Source of the DNA: Epibacterium sp. Ofav1-8
Lineage (GTDB): Bacteria; Pseudomonadota; Alphaproteobacteria; Rhodobacterales; Rhodobacteraceae
Length of the DNA stretch: 64,000 nucleotides
Reading direction: 5' to 3'
NCBI RefSeq assembly: GCF_022348185.1
Contig: NZ_JAKRFD010000014.1
Coordinates: forward strand, 1 to 64,000
Shown: piece after piece, positions 54,428-64,000 of the stretch
Numbering within the stretch: position 1 is the first letter of the stretch
Layout: the number at the start of each line of letters is the position of its first letter
The notes under the pieces: model-generated
Told to the model about the DNA's origin: nothing
Seen by the model: the letters and a program-made list of their open reading frames with translations, nothing else
Database searches by the model: none
Position numbers and translations under genes: made by a program

Positions 54428-54490
54428 CGCTTCGGGCTTTGCCCGAAGCGACCGGCGCGGCGCAGGCCTTTCTGGCCTGCGCCGCGCCGG
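54428..54490. repeat. Tandem perfect hairpins
   Basis: CGCTTCGGGC-ttt-GCCCGAAGCG (54428-54450) is followed one base later by CCGGCGCGGCGCAGGCC (54452-54468), loop TTTCT, and its exact 17 bp complement (54474-54490). Neither strand has a T tract after the stems, so this is a palindromic repeat rather than a terminator. Confidence 0.75.
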
Positions 54491-54872
54491 CTCCGATACC
54501 GTGACGGATTTCCTTCGGAACACAGGGCCGGTTTGCACGGCACCGCAGTGTCAGGCATGCTCCAAAGACAGGTGCTGGGCTGGCCCCGCCGTGTGTCGGC
54601 CCATGGCCTTGTGATGCGCAGGGCGTTGTGCGGAGCCGCACTGCCGGTGCACAGCGCCTCACCATGGGATCTGGTCCGGCATGCAACCAATGGCGCCTTG
54701 CACCGGTTCATCGCCCTGTCCCGCCAGTCACCGGCCTGGCGATGACGTCACAACAAGACCGGGAACGTTTGGTGGCAACTTCTTTCGCCCGCCCAGGATC
54801 TCAGGTGTCGGGCCGGTCCCTGACATGATCGCCTCGCAGCGCGGGTTGCCAGGCAGGCCGCGTCCTTTTCCT

Positions 54873-54901
54873 TTGCAAATCGCGGTGAAATCCCGTAGGC
54901 A
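54873..54901 (+). promoter_or_regulatory. Possible rpsO promoter
   Basis: TTGCAA (54873-54878), a 17-nt spacer, and TAGGCA (54896-54901) lie about 113 bp before the rpsO ATG. The -10 match is only fair. Confidence 0.3.
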
Positions 54902-55013
54902 CCCGCATCCGCTGCGGAATCACATGGTGATCCCGGGTGGAGCACTCCATGGGCCTGTGCTGGACGACATCCCGGCCAGAGCCATCCACACACATCTTAT
55001 GAAGGAGACCCCG

Positions 55014-55283
55014 ATGTCGATTACTGCCGAAGAAAAAACACGCTTGATGAAAGAATTCGCAACCAAAGACGGCGACACCGGTTCCCCGGAAGTCCAGGTT
55101 GCAATCCTGACCTCGCGCATCAACACCCTGACCGAGCACTTCAAGACCCACAAGAAGGACAACCACGGCCGCCGTGGTCTTCTGAAGATGGTCGCCCAGC
55201 GCCGCAAATTGCTGGACTACCTGAAAGGGAAAGAAGAAGCACGCTATCTTGACCTGATCAAGAAGCTGGGCATCCGTCGCTAA
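55014..55283 (+). CDS. rpsO: 30S ribosomal protein S15
   Basis: An 89-residue S15. The diagnostic stretch [20 protein letters not shown] is followed by [25 protein letters not shown] precedes the ATG. In most relatives pnp follows directly; here it lies 4 kb further on. Confidence 0.98.
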   Translation: MSITAEEKTRLMKEFATKDGDTGSPEVQVAILTSRINTLTEHFKTHKKDNHGRRGLLKMVAQRRKLLDYLKGKEEARYLDLIKKLGIRR

Positions 55284-55308
55284 GACGCCCTCAGCATTGT
55301 CAATCAGG

Positions 55309-55337
55309 AACGCCCGCCCTGCTCAGGAGCGGGCGTT
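55309..55337 (+). terminator. Hairpin terminator after rpsO
   Basis: AACGCCCGC (55309-55317) pairs with GCGGGCGTT (55329-55337), followed by TCCTTT. The T tract is weak. Confidence 0.65.
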
Positions 55338-55481
55338 TCCTTTGGCACTTGCGGCGATGTTCCCCTGGCGCATGCGTTGCCATCGCCTGCGTCTCTGGGT
55401 AAGGGGAGGGTGCAATAATCAGCCAGGCAAGATGTCCCCCGACGTCCTCCCCCGCGACCACAAAACCGTGAGGGACACATC

Positions 55482-57452
55482 ATGATGCATCGCATCACTT
55501 CGAGGAACATCGCCACCCTTCTGCTTGGCACCGCCATACCGCTTGCATCGGCGGCGGGGGCGCAGGATCTGACCGACGCCTTCATGCTCGACGACATTCG
55601 CGTCGAAGCACCGGACGCACAGGCGCTGCTGGGCAACGACGAAATCACCGAAGAGGAAATCGCCGCGCGCAACCCCTCTTCCACAAAGGATGTCTTTGTC
55701 GGAGAGAGCGCAGTCACCACCGGGGGCGGCGCAGCGATCGCGCAGAAGGTCTATGTGAACGGGATCGAGGAAAGCCTGCTCTCCGTCACCATCGACGGCG
55801 CGCGGCAGAACAAATCCGCCTTTCACCACACCGGCAATGTGCTGCTGGATCCGGAGGTGCTGAAACAGGTCGAGATCAGCAAAGGTCTGGCCCCCGCGGA
55901 TGCCGGTGCGGGCGCCCTGGCCGGTTCGGTCGCCTACGAGACCAAGGACGCGAGCGATCTGCTGGATGCCGGTGACAATTTTGGCGGCCGCCTGCGCCTG
56001 TCAACCGACAGCAATGCCAACAGCCGCGAAGGGTCGCTGACCATCTACGGAATCGAAGGCGGGTTTGAATACGTGCTGAGCCACACCCGCCGCACCAGCG
56101 ATGACTACAAGGATGGCGACGGCAACACCGTGACCGGCACCCGCGCCGACCTGACCGACTATGTGGGCAAGTTCGCCTATGAAAGCCTTGAGGGGCACCG
56201 GTTCGAATTTGCCGCCTCGCGCACCGAGGATACGGGGTTGCGGGCTGCGCAGCCGGGACCGGGTGGCCTGTTCTTCACCCGCCCGGATTTCTGGGGCGTC
56301 AACGGCACCAACAGCACGCTGATCGAGGCGCTGTCACGACGCACCTCCTACACCTTCTCCTACCGGAACACGCAGGCAACCGGCATCTGGAACCCCGAAT
56401 TCCAGCTCAGCCACAACGCGCAGGAAATTGATGCCAGCGGCGTCTATGGCGTCAACAAGAGCTTGAGCGGGACGCTGAAGAACCGCTTCGACATTGCCGG
56501 GGGCAATGTGACCGCGGGGATCGACTTTTTCCGGGAAACGGCAGAGGGCGAAGGCCGGGGCCCCGGCCCCGCTCTGGGCAGCAGCGGCGAAGAAGAGCTC
56601 CGCAATATCGGGCTGTTTGCGCAGGCCCGGCAGGACATCGGCACGCGGGTCTCGGTCAGCTATGGTGCGCGCATCGACACGCAGAAGTTTACCGGCGCCG
56701 ATGGGTCCGAGTTTTCCGAGACCGGCCTGAGCGTCAACGGCACCGTTGATGTCGTGCTGTCCGACACCTGGTCGCTGAACGCAGGTCTGGCCTCCTCCTG
56801 GGGCGGTTTCGAGCTGGGCGAGGCTGCGCTTGTGAACTTCGGAGGGGCGTGGAACTACGCCGGGTTCACCTCCTCGCGTGCAAACGCTGGCCGGATCGGT
56901 CTGCGCTTTGACAATGGCGCCTGGAAGGCCAGCGCGGCGCTGTTCCAGACCAATGTGGATGACATCGCAGCGGTGCTGCCGTCCAGCGGTGCGCGTGGGG
57001 CCCTGTCCGATCTGCGCAGCCGCGGGATCGACACCTCGCTGCAATACACCTGGGATCGCGGGTTTGCGCGGGTGAATTGGACCTATGCCGATGTGGAGGT
57101 GGATGACGCAGCTGTTGGATCGACCGCATACTATCTCGGTCGTCCGATGGGGCACCTCATCGCGCTCGAAGCGGGGATGGACCTGTCCTCGCAATGGCGC
57201 ATCGGTGGATCGGCCGAAATCGCGCTGGAAAACGATGAGGCCGGCACCACCCTGCCGAGCTATGAGGTTGTCAATCTCTACGCCACCTATGTGCCCGCAC
57301 GCTACGACGCCCTCGAGCTGCGTCTGGACCTGCGCAACCTGTTTGACGAGACCTATGCCAGCCGGAGCTCCGACGGGATCGGCAGCAGCCGGGTTGTGGC
57401 CTTGAATGAACCGGGCCGCGCCATTGCGCTGACCGCACGTCTGCGGTTCTGA
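55482..57452 (+). CDS. TonB-dependent outer-membrane receptor
   Basis: A 656-residue receptor with a signal peptide (cleavage near AGA-Q, about 27), a TonB-box-like DDIRVEA just after it, a plug domain (VYVNGIEESLLSVTIDGAR, LKQVEISKGLAPADAGAG) and a beta-barrel ending in the C-terminal phenylalanine (ALTARLRF). The plug resembles the heme/siderophore group, but the neighbouring COG0523 gene with a Zur-type site suggests zinc or another metal complex. The ligand is undecided. It ends with its own terminator. Confidence 0.9.
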   Translation: MMHRITSRNIATLLLGTAIPLASAAGAQDLTDAFMLDDIRVEAPDAQALLGNDEITEEEIAARNPSSTKDVFVGESAVTTGGGAAIAQKVYVNGIEESLLSVTIDGARQNKSAFHHTGNVLLDPEVLKQVEISKGLAPADAGAGALAGSVAYETKDASDLLDAGDNFGGRLRLSTDSNANSREGSLTIYGIEGGFEYVLSHTRRTSDDYKDGDGNTVTGTRADLTDYVGKFAYESLEGHRFEFAASRTEDTGLRAAQPGPGGLFFTRPDFWGVNGTNSTLIEALSRRTSYTFSYRNTQATGIWNPEFQLSHNAQEIDASGVYGVNKSLSGTLKNRFDIAGGNVTAGIDFFRETAEGEGRGPGPALGSSGEEELRNIGLFAQARQDIGTRVSVSYGARIDTQKFTGADGSEFSETGLSVNGTVDVVLSDTWSLNAGLASSWGGFELGEAALVNFGGAWNYAGFTSSRANAGRIGLRFDNGAWKASAALFQTNVDDIAAVLPSSGARGALSDLRSRGIDTSLQYTWDRGFARVNWTYADVEVDDAAVGSTAYYLGRPMGHLIALEAGMDLSSQWRIGGSAEIALENDEAGTTLPSYEVVNLYATYVPARYDALELRLDLRNLFDETYASRSSDGIGSSRVVALNEPGRAIALTARLRF

Positions 57453-57477
57453 TCTGCACCACAGCTTGAAGTGCCCC

Positions 57478-57497
57478 ACCGCGTCCCCTGAAGGGGG
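57478..57497 (+). terminator. Rho-independent terminator of the TonB receptor gene
   Basis: ACCGCGTCCCCT and AGGGGGCGCGGT form the stem with one mismatched or G-T pair, followed by TTTT. It lies 25 bp after the stop. Confidence 0.85.
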
Positions 57498-57541
57498 CGC
57501 GGTTTTTCACATTATAGGGGGCTTGCCTCTTTTGGCACTTC

Positions 57542-57567
57542 GTGATTGTTACATTATAACATTTCAC
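57542..57567 (+). promoter_or_regulatory. Candidate Zur box upstream of the second COG0523 gene
   Basis: TGTTACATTATAACA (57547-57561) is a dyad matching at all but one pair, flanked by GTGA and TCAC. The right half, TATAACATTTC, equals half of the proteobacterial Zur consensus. It sits 14 bp before the start codon, where binding would block transcription or initiation when zinc is plentiful. Confidence 0.65.
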
Positions 57568-57580
57568 ACAGGAGTCGCAG

Positions 57581-58795
57581 ATGTCCGATCCCCGCCTTCC
57601 CGTCACCGTCCTCTCCGGTTTTCTCGGAGCGGGCAAAACGACGCTTCTGAACCGTATCCTGAACAACCGCGAAGGCCGCCGGGTGGCGGTGATCGTGAAC
57701 GACATGAGCGAGGTCAACATTGATGCCGATCTGGTGCGCGAGGGCGGCGCAGACCTGAGCCAGACCGAGGAAACGCTGGTGGAGATGTCAAACGGCTGCA
57801 TCTGCTGCACCCTGCGCGATGATCTCCTGGCGGAGGTGCGCCGCCTCGCCGCTGAACAGCGGTTTGACTATCTGCTGATTGAATCCACCGGGATCTCGGA
57901 ACCGCTGCCCGTCGCCGCGACCTTTGATTTCCGCGATGCCGAGGGAGAGAGCCTCTCGGATGTGGCGCGTCTGGACACGATGGTCACGGTGGTCGACGCG
58001 GTGAACCTGCTCAGGGATTTTGCCAGCCACGACCTGCTGGCAGACCGGGGCGAAACGCTGGGCGAAGAGGACGAGCGCTCCCTCGTGCATCTGCTGACCG
58101 ATCAGATGGAATTTGCGGATGTGGTGGTGCTGAACAAGGTGAGCCTTGCCAGCCCCGAACAAGTGGACGCCGCACGCAAGATCATCCGCAGCCTCAACGC
58201 CGATGCCGAGATCATCGAGACCGATTTCAGCGAAGTGCCTGCCGACAAGATCCTCGACACCAAGCTGTTTGACTTTGAAAAGGCACACGAGCATCCGATG
58301 TGGGCCAAGGAGCTATACGGCTTTGCCGATCATGTGCCGGAAACCGAAGAATACGGTATCGCGTCCTTTGTCTATCGCGCGCGGGCGCCGTTTGATCCCG
58401 GTGAATTGCATGCTGTGCTGAACGGCAATCTGCCCGGCGTGATCCGCGCCAAGGGCCATTTCTGGGTTGCCACCCGTCCCGAGTGGGTGGCGGAATTTTC
58501 GCTCGCGGGGGCGCTTTCGAGCGTGGCGCCGCTGGGCACATGGTGGGCCTCCGTACCTGCCGAACGCTGGCCGACCCACCAGCAGGCGCGTGACTATATG
58601 CAGGCCCATTGGCAGGAGCCCTTTGGCGATCGCCGTCAGGAACTGGTGTTCATCGGCGCAGGCATCGACTGGCCCGCCCTGAAGGCCACACTGGATGCTT
58701 GCCTGATCCGCGAAGCAACGGCCGAGACTCTGCCGGACTACGCGGATCTGGACGATCCCTTCCCGCTGTGGCGGCGGGCCGATCAGGCGGCGTAA
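57581..58795 (+). CDS. COG0523 GTPase metal chaperone, probably zinc-responsive
   Basis: A 404-residue CobW-type GTPase with Walker A GFLGAGKT (13-20), metal motif GCICC (Cys73, Cys75, Cys76), ESTGISEP, the NKVS base-recognition motif, and a long CobW C-terminal domain. The 400-residue form with a Zur-type site upstream matches the zinc-starvation subgroup (ZigA-like), which supplies metal to essential enzymes when zinc is scarce. The next small gene follows after 2 bp. Confidence 0.9.
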   Translation: MSDPRLPVTVLSGFLGAGKTTLLNRILNNREGRRVAVIVNDMSEVNIDADLVREGGADLSQTEETLVEMSNGCICCTLRDDLLAEVRRLAAEQRFDYLLIESTGISEPLPVAATFDFRDAEGESLSDVARLDTMVTVVDAVNLLRDFASHDLLADRGETLGEEDERSLVHLLTDQMEFADVVVLNKVSLASPEQVDAARKIIRSLNADAEIIETDFSEVPADKILDTKLFDFEKAHEHPMWAKELYGFADHVPETEEYGIASFVYRARAPFDPGELHAVLNGNLPGVIRAKGHFWVATRPEWVAEFSLAGALSSVAPLGTWWASVPAERWPTHQQARDYMQAHWQEPFGDRRQELVFIGAGIDWPALKATLDACLIREATAETLPDYADLDDPFPLWRRADQAA

Positions 58796-58797
58796 CC

Positions 58798-59058
58798 ATG
58801 CGACGTCGGGATAAGAACGGCAACCGGGGGGCAGTCGCACTGCCCACCCGGCGCAGGCGCGAGGACCCAATGGCAGCTTATGATCGCCTGCCCGCACCTT
58901 TGCGCGCCTGGCTGCAGGAGGCCGCATTGCCCTGGTCGGCGCAGTCCTGCCGGCGCATCTGGCAGGCGGCACAGCGTGACGGCCTGTCGCCAGAGGCCGC
59001 CCTGGCCCGGCTGGATGCCGCAGAGCGCAAAACCCTGAACCGCAGCCAACAGGCCTGA
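58798..59058 (+). CDS. Small basic protein, DUF6525-like
   Basis: An 86-residue arginine-rich protein. The central stretch YDRLPAPLRAWLQEAALPWS and the following helix (RRIWQAAQRDGLSPEAALAR) resemble small Rhodobacteraceae proteins labelled DUF6525; this name is from memory. It starts 2 bp after the COG0523 stop, so it would share the zinc-type control. Function unknown. Confidence 0.7.
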   Translation: MRRRDKNGNRGAVALPTRRRREDPMAAYDRLPAPLRAWLQEAALPWSAQSCRRIWQAAQRDGLSPEAALARLDAAERKTLNRSQQA

Positions 59059-59251
59059 TCCGGCAGCCCACCGCGCAAGCGAACACTTTCTTTCTGCGAC
59101 AAACTCATGTATGGGCGGAACTATCTGAGACGATGTGCCCAGACCCCGGCACGCGAAAGAAAGATAGCATAAGGGTCGGCGGCAATGGGGCCGCCACGCA
59201 ATTAGGAGACCCGGGATACGCCTGGGAGCGCTCCGACTTAGGATACGATAG
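59059..59251 (+). promoter_or_regulatory. pnp leader with stem-loops
   Basis: The leader carries GGCGGC-aatggg-GCCGCC (59178-59195) and the 10 bp palindrome GGAGCGCTCC just before the ribosome site AGGA. Structured leaders of pnp are self-regulated through RNase III and PNPase in E. coli; the same may apply here, by analogy only. Confidence 0.4.
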
Positions 59252-61390
<2,139 letters not shown>

Positions 61391-61423
61391 GCCTTTTCCC
61401 GCCACACGCGGATCTGACATAAG

Positions 61424-61457
61424 ATGCCCGGGACAGGAGTGTCCCGGGCATTTTTTT
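61424..61457 (+). terminator. Rho-independent terminator of pnp
   Basis: ATGCCCGGGAC (61424-61434) pairs exactly with GTCCCGGGCAT (61441-61451), followed by a T run. Confidence 0.95.
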
Positions 61458-61502
61458 GGTCGCGCGTCACTGACGTTGCCGCAGGCCACCGGAAAGGATC
61501 AC

Positions 61503-62366
61503 ATGAGCCGCGTTACCCTTGTTACCGTTGCCTATAACTCTGCTGCCGTTCTGCCGACGTTGCTGGCCTCGGTTCCCGGAAATGTGGACTGTGTGATCGT
61601 CGACAATGGCTCGCAGGATACCGACGAGGTCCGGCACCTCGCGGCGACGCATGGCGCAGAACTGGTGATCTCAGAGCACAACATCGGGTTTGGGCCGGGC
61701 TGCAATCTCGGCGCGGCACATGGAACCGGCGAGTTCCTGTTCTTCGTCAACCCGGATGCGACGCTGTCTCCGGGCGCGGTGGAGGCGCTTTTGGCGGCGG
61801 CCGATGCGCACCCCAACGCCTGCGCGTTCAATCCGCGCCTGCGCGAGGGCAATGGCAAGATTGCCTTCAAACGGCGCAGCAAGCTGTTGCCAAAACCGCT
61901 CTGGCTGCCGCGCGAGGCGGCGGAGCGCGACGGGGACCTACCCGTCCTGCAAGGGTCAGCGATTTTTGTGCGGCGCGCCGCCTTTGAGGCGGTTGGCGGG
62001 TTTGACCCCGAGATCTTTCTCTATCACGAGGATGACGACCTCAGCTTGCGGCTGCGCCAGACCTGCGGCCCGCTGCGCCTGGTGACAGCGGCAGAGGTTG
62101 TGCATCTGTTTGGCGAATCCACTGCGCGCTCGCCACGGACAGCGGCGTTGAAGGCCTGGTACATGGGACAATCCCGCGTCTACGCGTGCCGCAAGCACGG
62201 TATGTCCCGCGCCTTTGCTGTGGCCCTGAGGGACGCGATGATGCAGCTCCTGTCACCATTGACACTGCTCTCGGCACGCAAGCGCGCCAAGCACTGGGCC
62301 TATCTGCGTGGGGTCTGGGCCGCGCGGAATGCGCCCGGCGCCAATCAGCCTTTCCTGACGGACTAA
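61503..62366 (+). CDS. Family 2 glycosyltransferase
   Basis: A 287-residue GT-A enzyme. The nucleotide-binding start VTLVTVAYNSA, the NPDA motif (FFVNPDATLSPG) in the DxD position and the acceptor-side FLYHEDDDLSLRLR are all present. It is of the rhamnosyltransferase-like type used in O-antigen or exopolysaccharide assembly. The start at 61503 follows AAAGGA. With the RgpF-like gene 73 bp downstream it forms a small polysaccharide locus. Confidence 0.9.
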   Translation: MSRVTLVTVAYNSAAVLPTLLASVPGNVDCVIVDNGSQDTDEVRHLAATHGAELVISEHNIGFGPGCNLGAAHGTGEFLFFVNPDATLSPGAVEALLAAADAHPNACAFNPRLREGNGKIAFKRRSKLLPKPLWLPREAAERDGDLPVLQGSAIFVRRAAFEAVGGFDPEIFLYHEDDDLSLRLRQTCGPLRLVTAAEVVHLFGESTARSPRTAALKAWYMGQSRVYACRKHGMSRAFAVALRDAMMQLLSPLTLLSARKRAKHWAYLRGVWAARNAPGANQPFLTD

Positions 62367-62439
62367 GCGGGCCGCGTTGCACAGCCAGCCCCAACAGGCT
62401 AAGTCCGCAGACATTGTTTCAAAGTCACAAGGTGTTTGA

Positions 62440-63597
62440 ATGGCGTTGCCCCTCTGGAAGATCAAACGCGAGCTGACCCGTCCTTTTTTACAGCTCAAAC
62501 GTTTGCCGCCGCGGCTGACGAGCCTTTTGTTTTCAAAAACCTACTATGATCGCGTTCTGGCCCCCCGCAAACAGGTGACAGAGGGCACGGCGTCACCTAC
62601 GGGGAAGATCGCGATCTATCTGATCTTTCCTCAGACCGGGGTACTGGCATCGCATCTGGAGGCCTTGCGTTACCTTGCAGCCAATGGCTACGCGACCGTC
62701 GTCGTGTCGAATCTCCCGCTGAACGACGCGGACCGCAGCACGATCCATGAACACGCATGCCTGCTGATAGAGCGGCCGAACTACGGGTATGACTTCGGAG
62801 GGTATCGCGATGGCGTGCTGGAAATCGCCCAACGGTTTGCAGACGTCGAACGACTGGTTCTCTTGAACGATTCTGCCTGGTTCCCTCTTCCGGGATCTAC
62901 CAACTGGCTGCATCAGGCGGAACAGCTCGATCTGGACTACGTCGGCGCCGCAACCAACTATGGGCACGCCCGGGTGAATCCCGAAGAGTTTCGCAACATG
63001 CGCTGGAGTTACTCCAGTGACCACCGAAACTTCCACTACTGCTCCTTCGCCCTGATGATCAGCGGCAAGCTGTTCTCGGACCCATCCTTTCAGCGGTTCT
63101 GGCGCAACTTCCCACTCACCAACAACAAAACCGTGACGGTGCGTCGCGGCGAAATCGGCATGTCGCAATGGGTGATCCGCAATCAATTCACCCATGCCAG
63201 CACTTTGGACATCGCCGATCTCGATCAGCACCTCTCGGCACTGCCCGATGATGAGCTGAGACATATCGCTGAACAGACCGTGATCCCGGAAATGCCGCAG
63301 ATGCAGGACATTCTGGCAAAGACGCTGGCGGGAACCCCAACCCGCGAAGAGCTGATCGGCCTCATCCTGACCAGCATCGCACGCCAGGGGATCAGCTACA
63401 CGCAGCCGCGACTGGTGCATCGTGACTTTGGCTTTGCCTTCCTGAAGAAGTCACCGATCTGGCTCGACGAAACAGCGTCGGATCTGACTTTGGCATTTGC
63501 CCGCGACCTGGATGGGCCCTTTGGTCAGGTGATCTGGGACGAGGCGCTGGATCTGCGCCGCACCCGCGCCAAAGCGTTTGCCCCCGTCGCAGACTAA
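62440..63597 (+). CDS. Rhamnan synthesis F (RgpF) family protein
   Basis: A 385-residue protein with the RgpF-family core: IAIYLIFPQTGVLASHLEAL, the hallmark RPNYGYDFGGYRDG, LVLLNDSAWFPL and WSYSSDHRNFHY. The family is thought to act in transfer or side-chain addition of rhamnose-containing polymers; activity in alphaproteobacteria is not established. It follows the family 2 glycosyltransferase on the same strand. Confidence 0.85.
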   Translation: MALPLWKIKRELTRPFLQLKRLPPRLTSLLFSKTYYDRVLAPRKQVTEGTASPTGKIAIYLIFPQTGVLASHLEALRYLAANGYATVVVSNLPLNDADRSTIHEHACLLIERPNYGYDFGGYRDGVLEIAQRFADVERLVLLNDSAWFPLPGSTNWLHQAEQLDLDYVGAATNYGHARVNPEEFRNMRWSYSSDHRNFHYCSFALMISGKLFSDPSFQRFWRNFPLTNNKTVTVRRGEIGMSQWVIRNQFTHASTLDIADLDQHLSALPDDELRHIAEQTVIPEMPQMQDILAKTLAGTPTREELIGLILTSIARQGISYTQPRLVHRDFGFAFLKKSPIWLDETASDLTLAFARDLDGPFGQVIWDEALDLRRTRAKAFAPVAD

Positions 63598-63610
63598 GCG
63601 AACACAGAAC

Positions 63611-63636
63611 GGGCCACGGCAACCCCACCGTGGCCC
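63611..63636. terminator. Shared terminator hairpin between convergent genes
   Basis: GGGCCACGG (63611-63619) pairs exactly with CCGTGGCCC (63628-63636). The plus side continues ATATTTATCTT. It lies between the RgpF-like gene and the peroxiredoxin. Confidence 0.75.
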
Positions 63637-63682
63637 ATATTTATCTTGCGATACCGAACCGCTGATGGTCGGTGTGCCCGCC

Positions 63683-64000
63683 TTACTCTGGCGCCTTGGT
63701 CTTGCGCAGGTAGGGGAAGATGGTCTCGAACTCACCGAACTTCGCCTTGGCGTCCTCATTGGACACGCTTGGTGGAATGATGACGTCCTCGCCCGGCACC
63801 CAGTTTGCGGGGGTCGCAACGCCTTTGCCGGACATCTGCAACCCGTCGAGCGCGCGCAGGATCTCGGCAAAGTTCCGCCCCACAGTCATCGGGTAGGTCA
63901 TCGACAGCTTCAGTTGCTTGTCCGGACCAATGATGAACACAGAACGCACGGTGGCGCTGTCGGCCGGCGTGCGCCCGTCGGGCAGGTAGGCCTCGGCGGG
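63683..64000 (-). CDS. 1-Cys peroxiredoxin (Prx6 type), 3' part
   Basis: The C-terminal 105 residues are inside the window; the rest, with the peroxidatic cysteine, is beyond the right edge. RSVFIIGPDKQLKLSMTYP, VGRNFAEILRALDGLQ and TPANWVPGEDVIIPPSVSNE are the hallmark C-terminal stretches of Prx6-type peroxiredoxins. It reduces hydrogen peroxide and organic peroxides. Confidence 0.93.
   Translation of the reverse strand, partial: PAEAYLPDGRTPADSATVRSVFIIGPDKQLKLSMTYPMTVGRNFAEILRALDGLQMSGKGVATPANWVPGEDVIIPPSVSNEDAKAKFGEFETIFPYLRKTKAPE

Larger units (their letters stand above)
54346..55013. other. Gene-free region between the RTX gene and rpsO
   Basis: None of the open frames here resembles a protein. 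The region holds two strong adjacent hairpins (54428-54490, listed separately) and, nearer rpsO, a possible promoter. The stretch 54500-54830 shows nothing else I can support. It looks like eroded or repeat-derived DNA. Confidence 0.5.

Noticed and set aside
54311-54745. Frames on both strands between the RTX gene and rpsO
   Set aside because: No homology-like features; they run through perfect hairpins. Treated as repeat-derived DNA.

Overview
The window is chromosomal DNA of a Roseobacter-group alphaproteobacterium (Rhodobacteraceae). The evidence is its GC-rich, densely packed coding sequence and the families present: a pair of single-domain saccharopine dehydrogenases, a two-domain ALDH16-type dehydrogenase, a DinB with an N-terminal zinc ribbon, DUF3035 and SdhAF4-like small proteins, and an mutL-rmuC-cyclase operon. 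No phage, insertion sequence, CRISPR array, toxin-antitoxin pair or secretion locus was found. Most of the window is housekeeping and nutrient-acquisition genes.

Layout. 1-250: a leftward stable-RNA-type promoter leaving the window. 251-3320 (-): msrPQ methionine sulfoxide repair and a membrane-anchored glutamate-synthase-like FMN protein. 3496-7081: clpB (-), with a candidate RpoH promoter, divergent from pyrF (+). 7082-7489: a gene-free but highly structured stretch ending in a candidate small RNA. 7490-10159: Nudix hydrolase, dinB and an N-formylglutamate amidohydrolase. 10317-10598: tRNA-Val(GAC) and rpmJ. 10903-14879: a ferric iron binding protein, a COG0523 GTPase and a fused iron permease, with no ATPase. 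15008-24426 (-): a complete LivFGHMK-type importer flanked by two acyl-CoA-forming ligases, facing a divergent hybrid histidine kinase and response regulator (24676-27292) that probably control it. 27536-31419 (+): WGR protein, histidine phosphatase, glutathione transferase and the two saccharopine dehydrogenases. 31478-36372 (-): DUF3775, class III cyclase, rmuC, mutL. 36720-40089 (+): deoC and an ALDH16-type dehydrogenase, which could turn deoxyribose phosphate into triose phosphate and acetate.

40201-49028 (-) is one long gene run: rsmB, heparinase-like, purH, lspA, DUF3035 lipoprotein, and an active/inactive M16 peptidase pair. 49127-53207 holds sdhAF4-like, dapB (-), rbfA, a phosphodiester glycosidase, truB and DUF1643. 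The usual rbfA-truB-rpsO-pnp order is kept, but cargo interrupts it: DUF1643 and an RTX protein between truB and rpsO, and a TonB receptor, a Zur-type-regulated COG0523 GTPase and a small DUF6525-like protein between rpsO and pnp. The right end has a family 2 glycosyltransferase, an RgpF-like protein and the 3' part of a 1-Cys peroxiredoxin.

The least explained material is between genes: the structured RNA region at 7089-7456, a two-copy palindromic repeat with compensating hairpin changes (27436-27489 and 47661-47716), one copy of which sits inside a 171 bp inverted-repeat-bounded element, a 34 bp palindrome at 52556-52589, and a 17 bp perfect hairpin at 54452-54490. I see no convincing wholly new multi-gene system.
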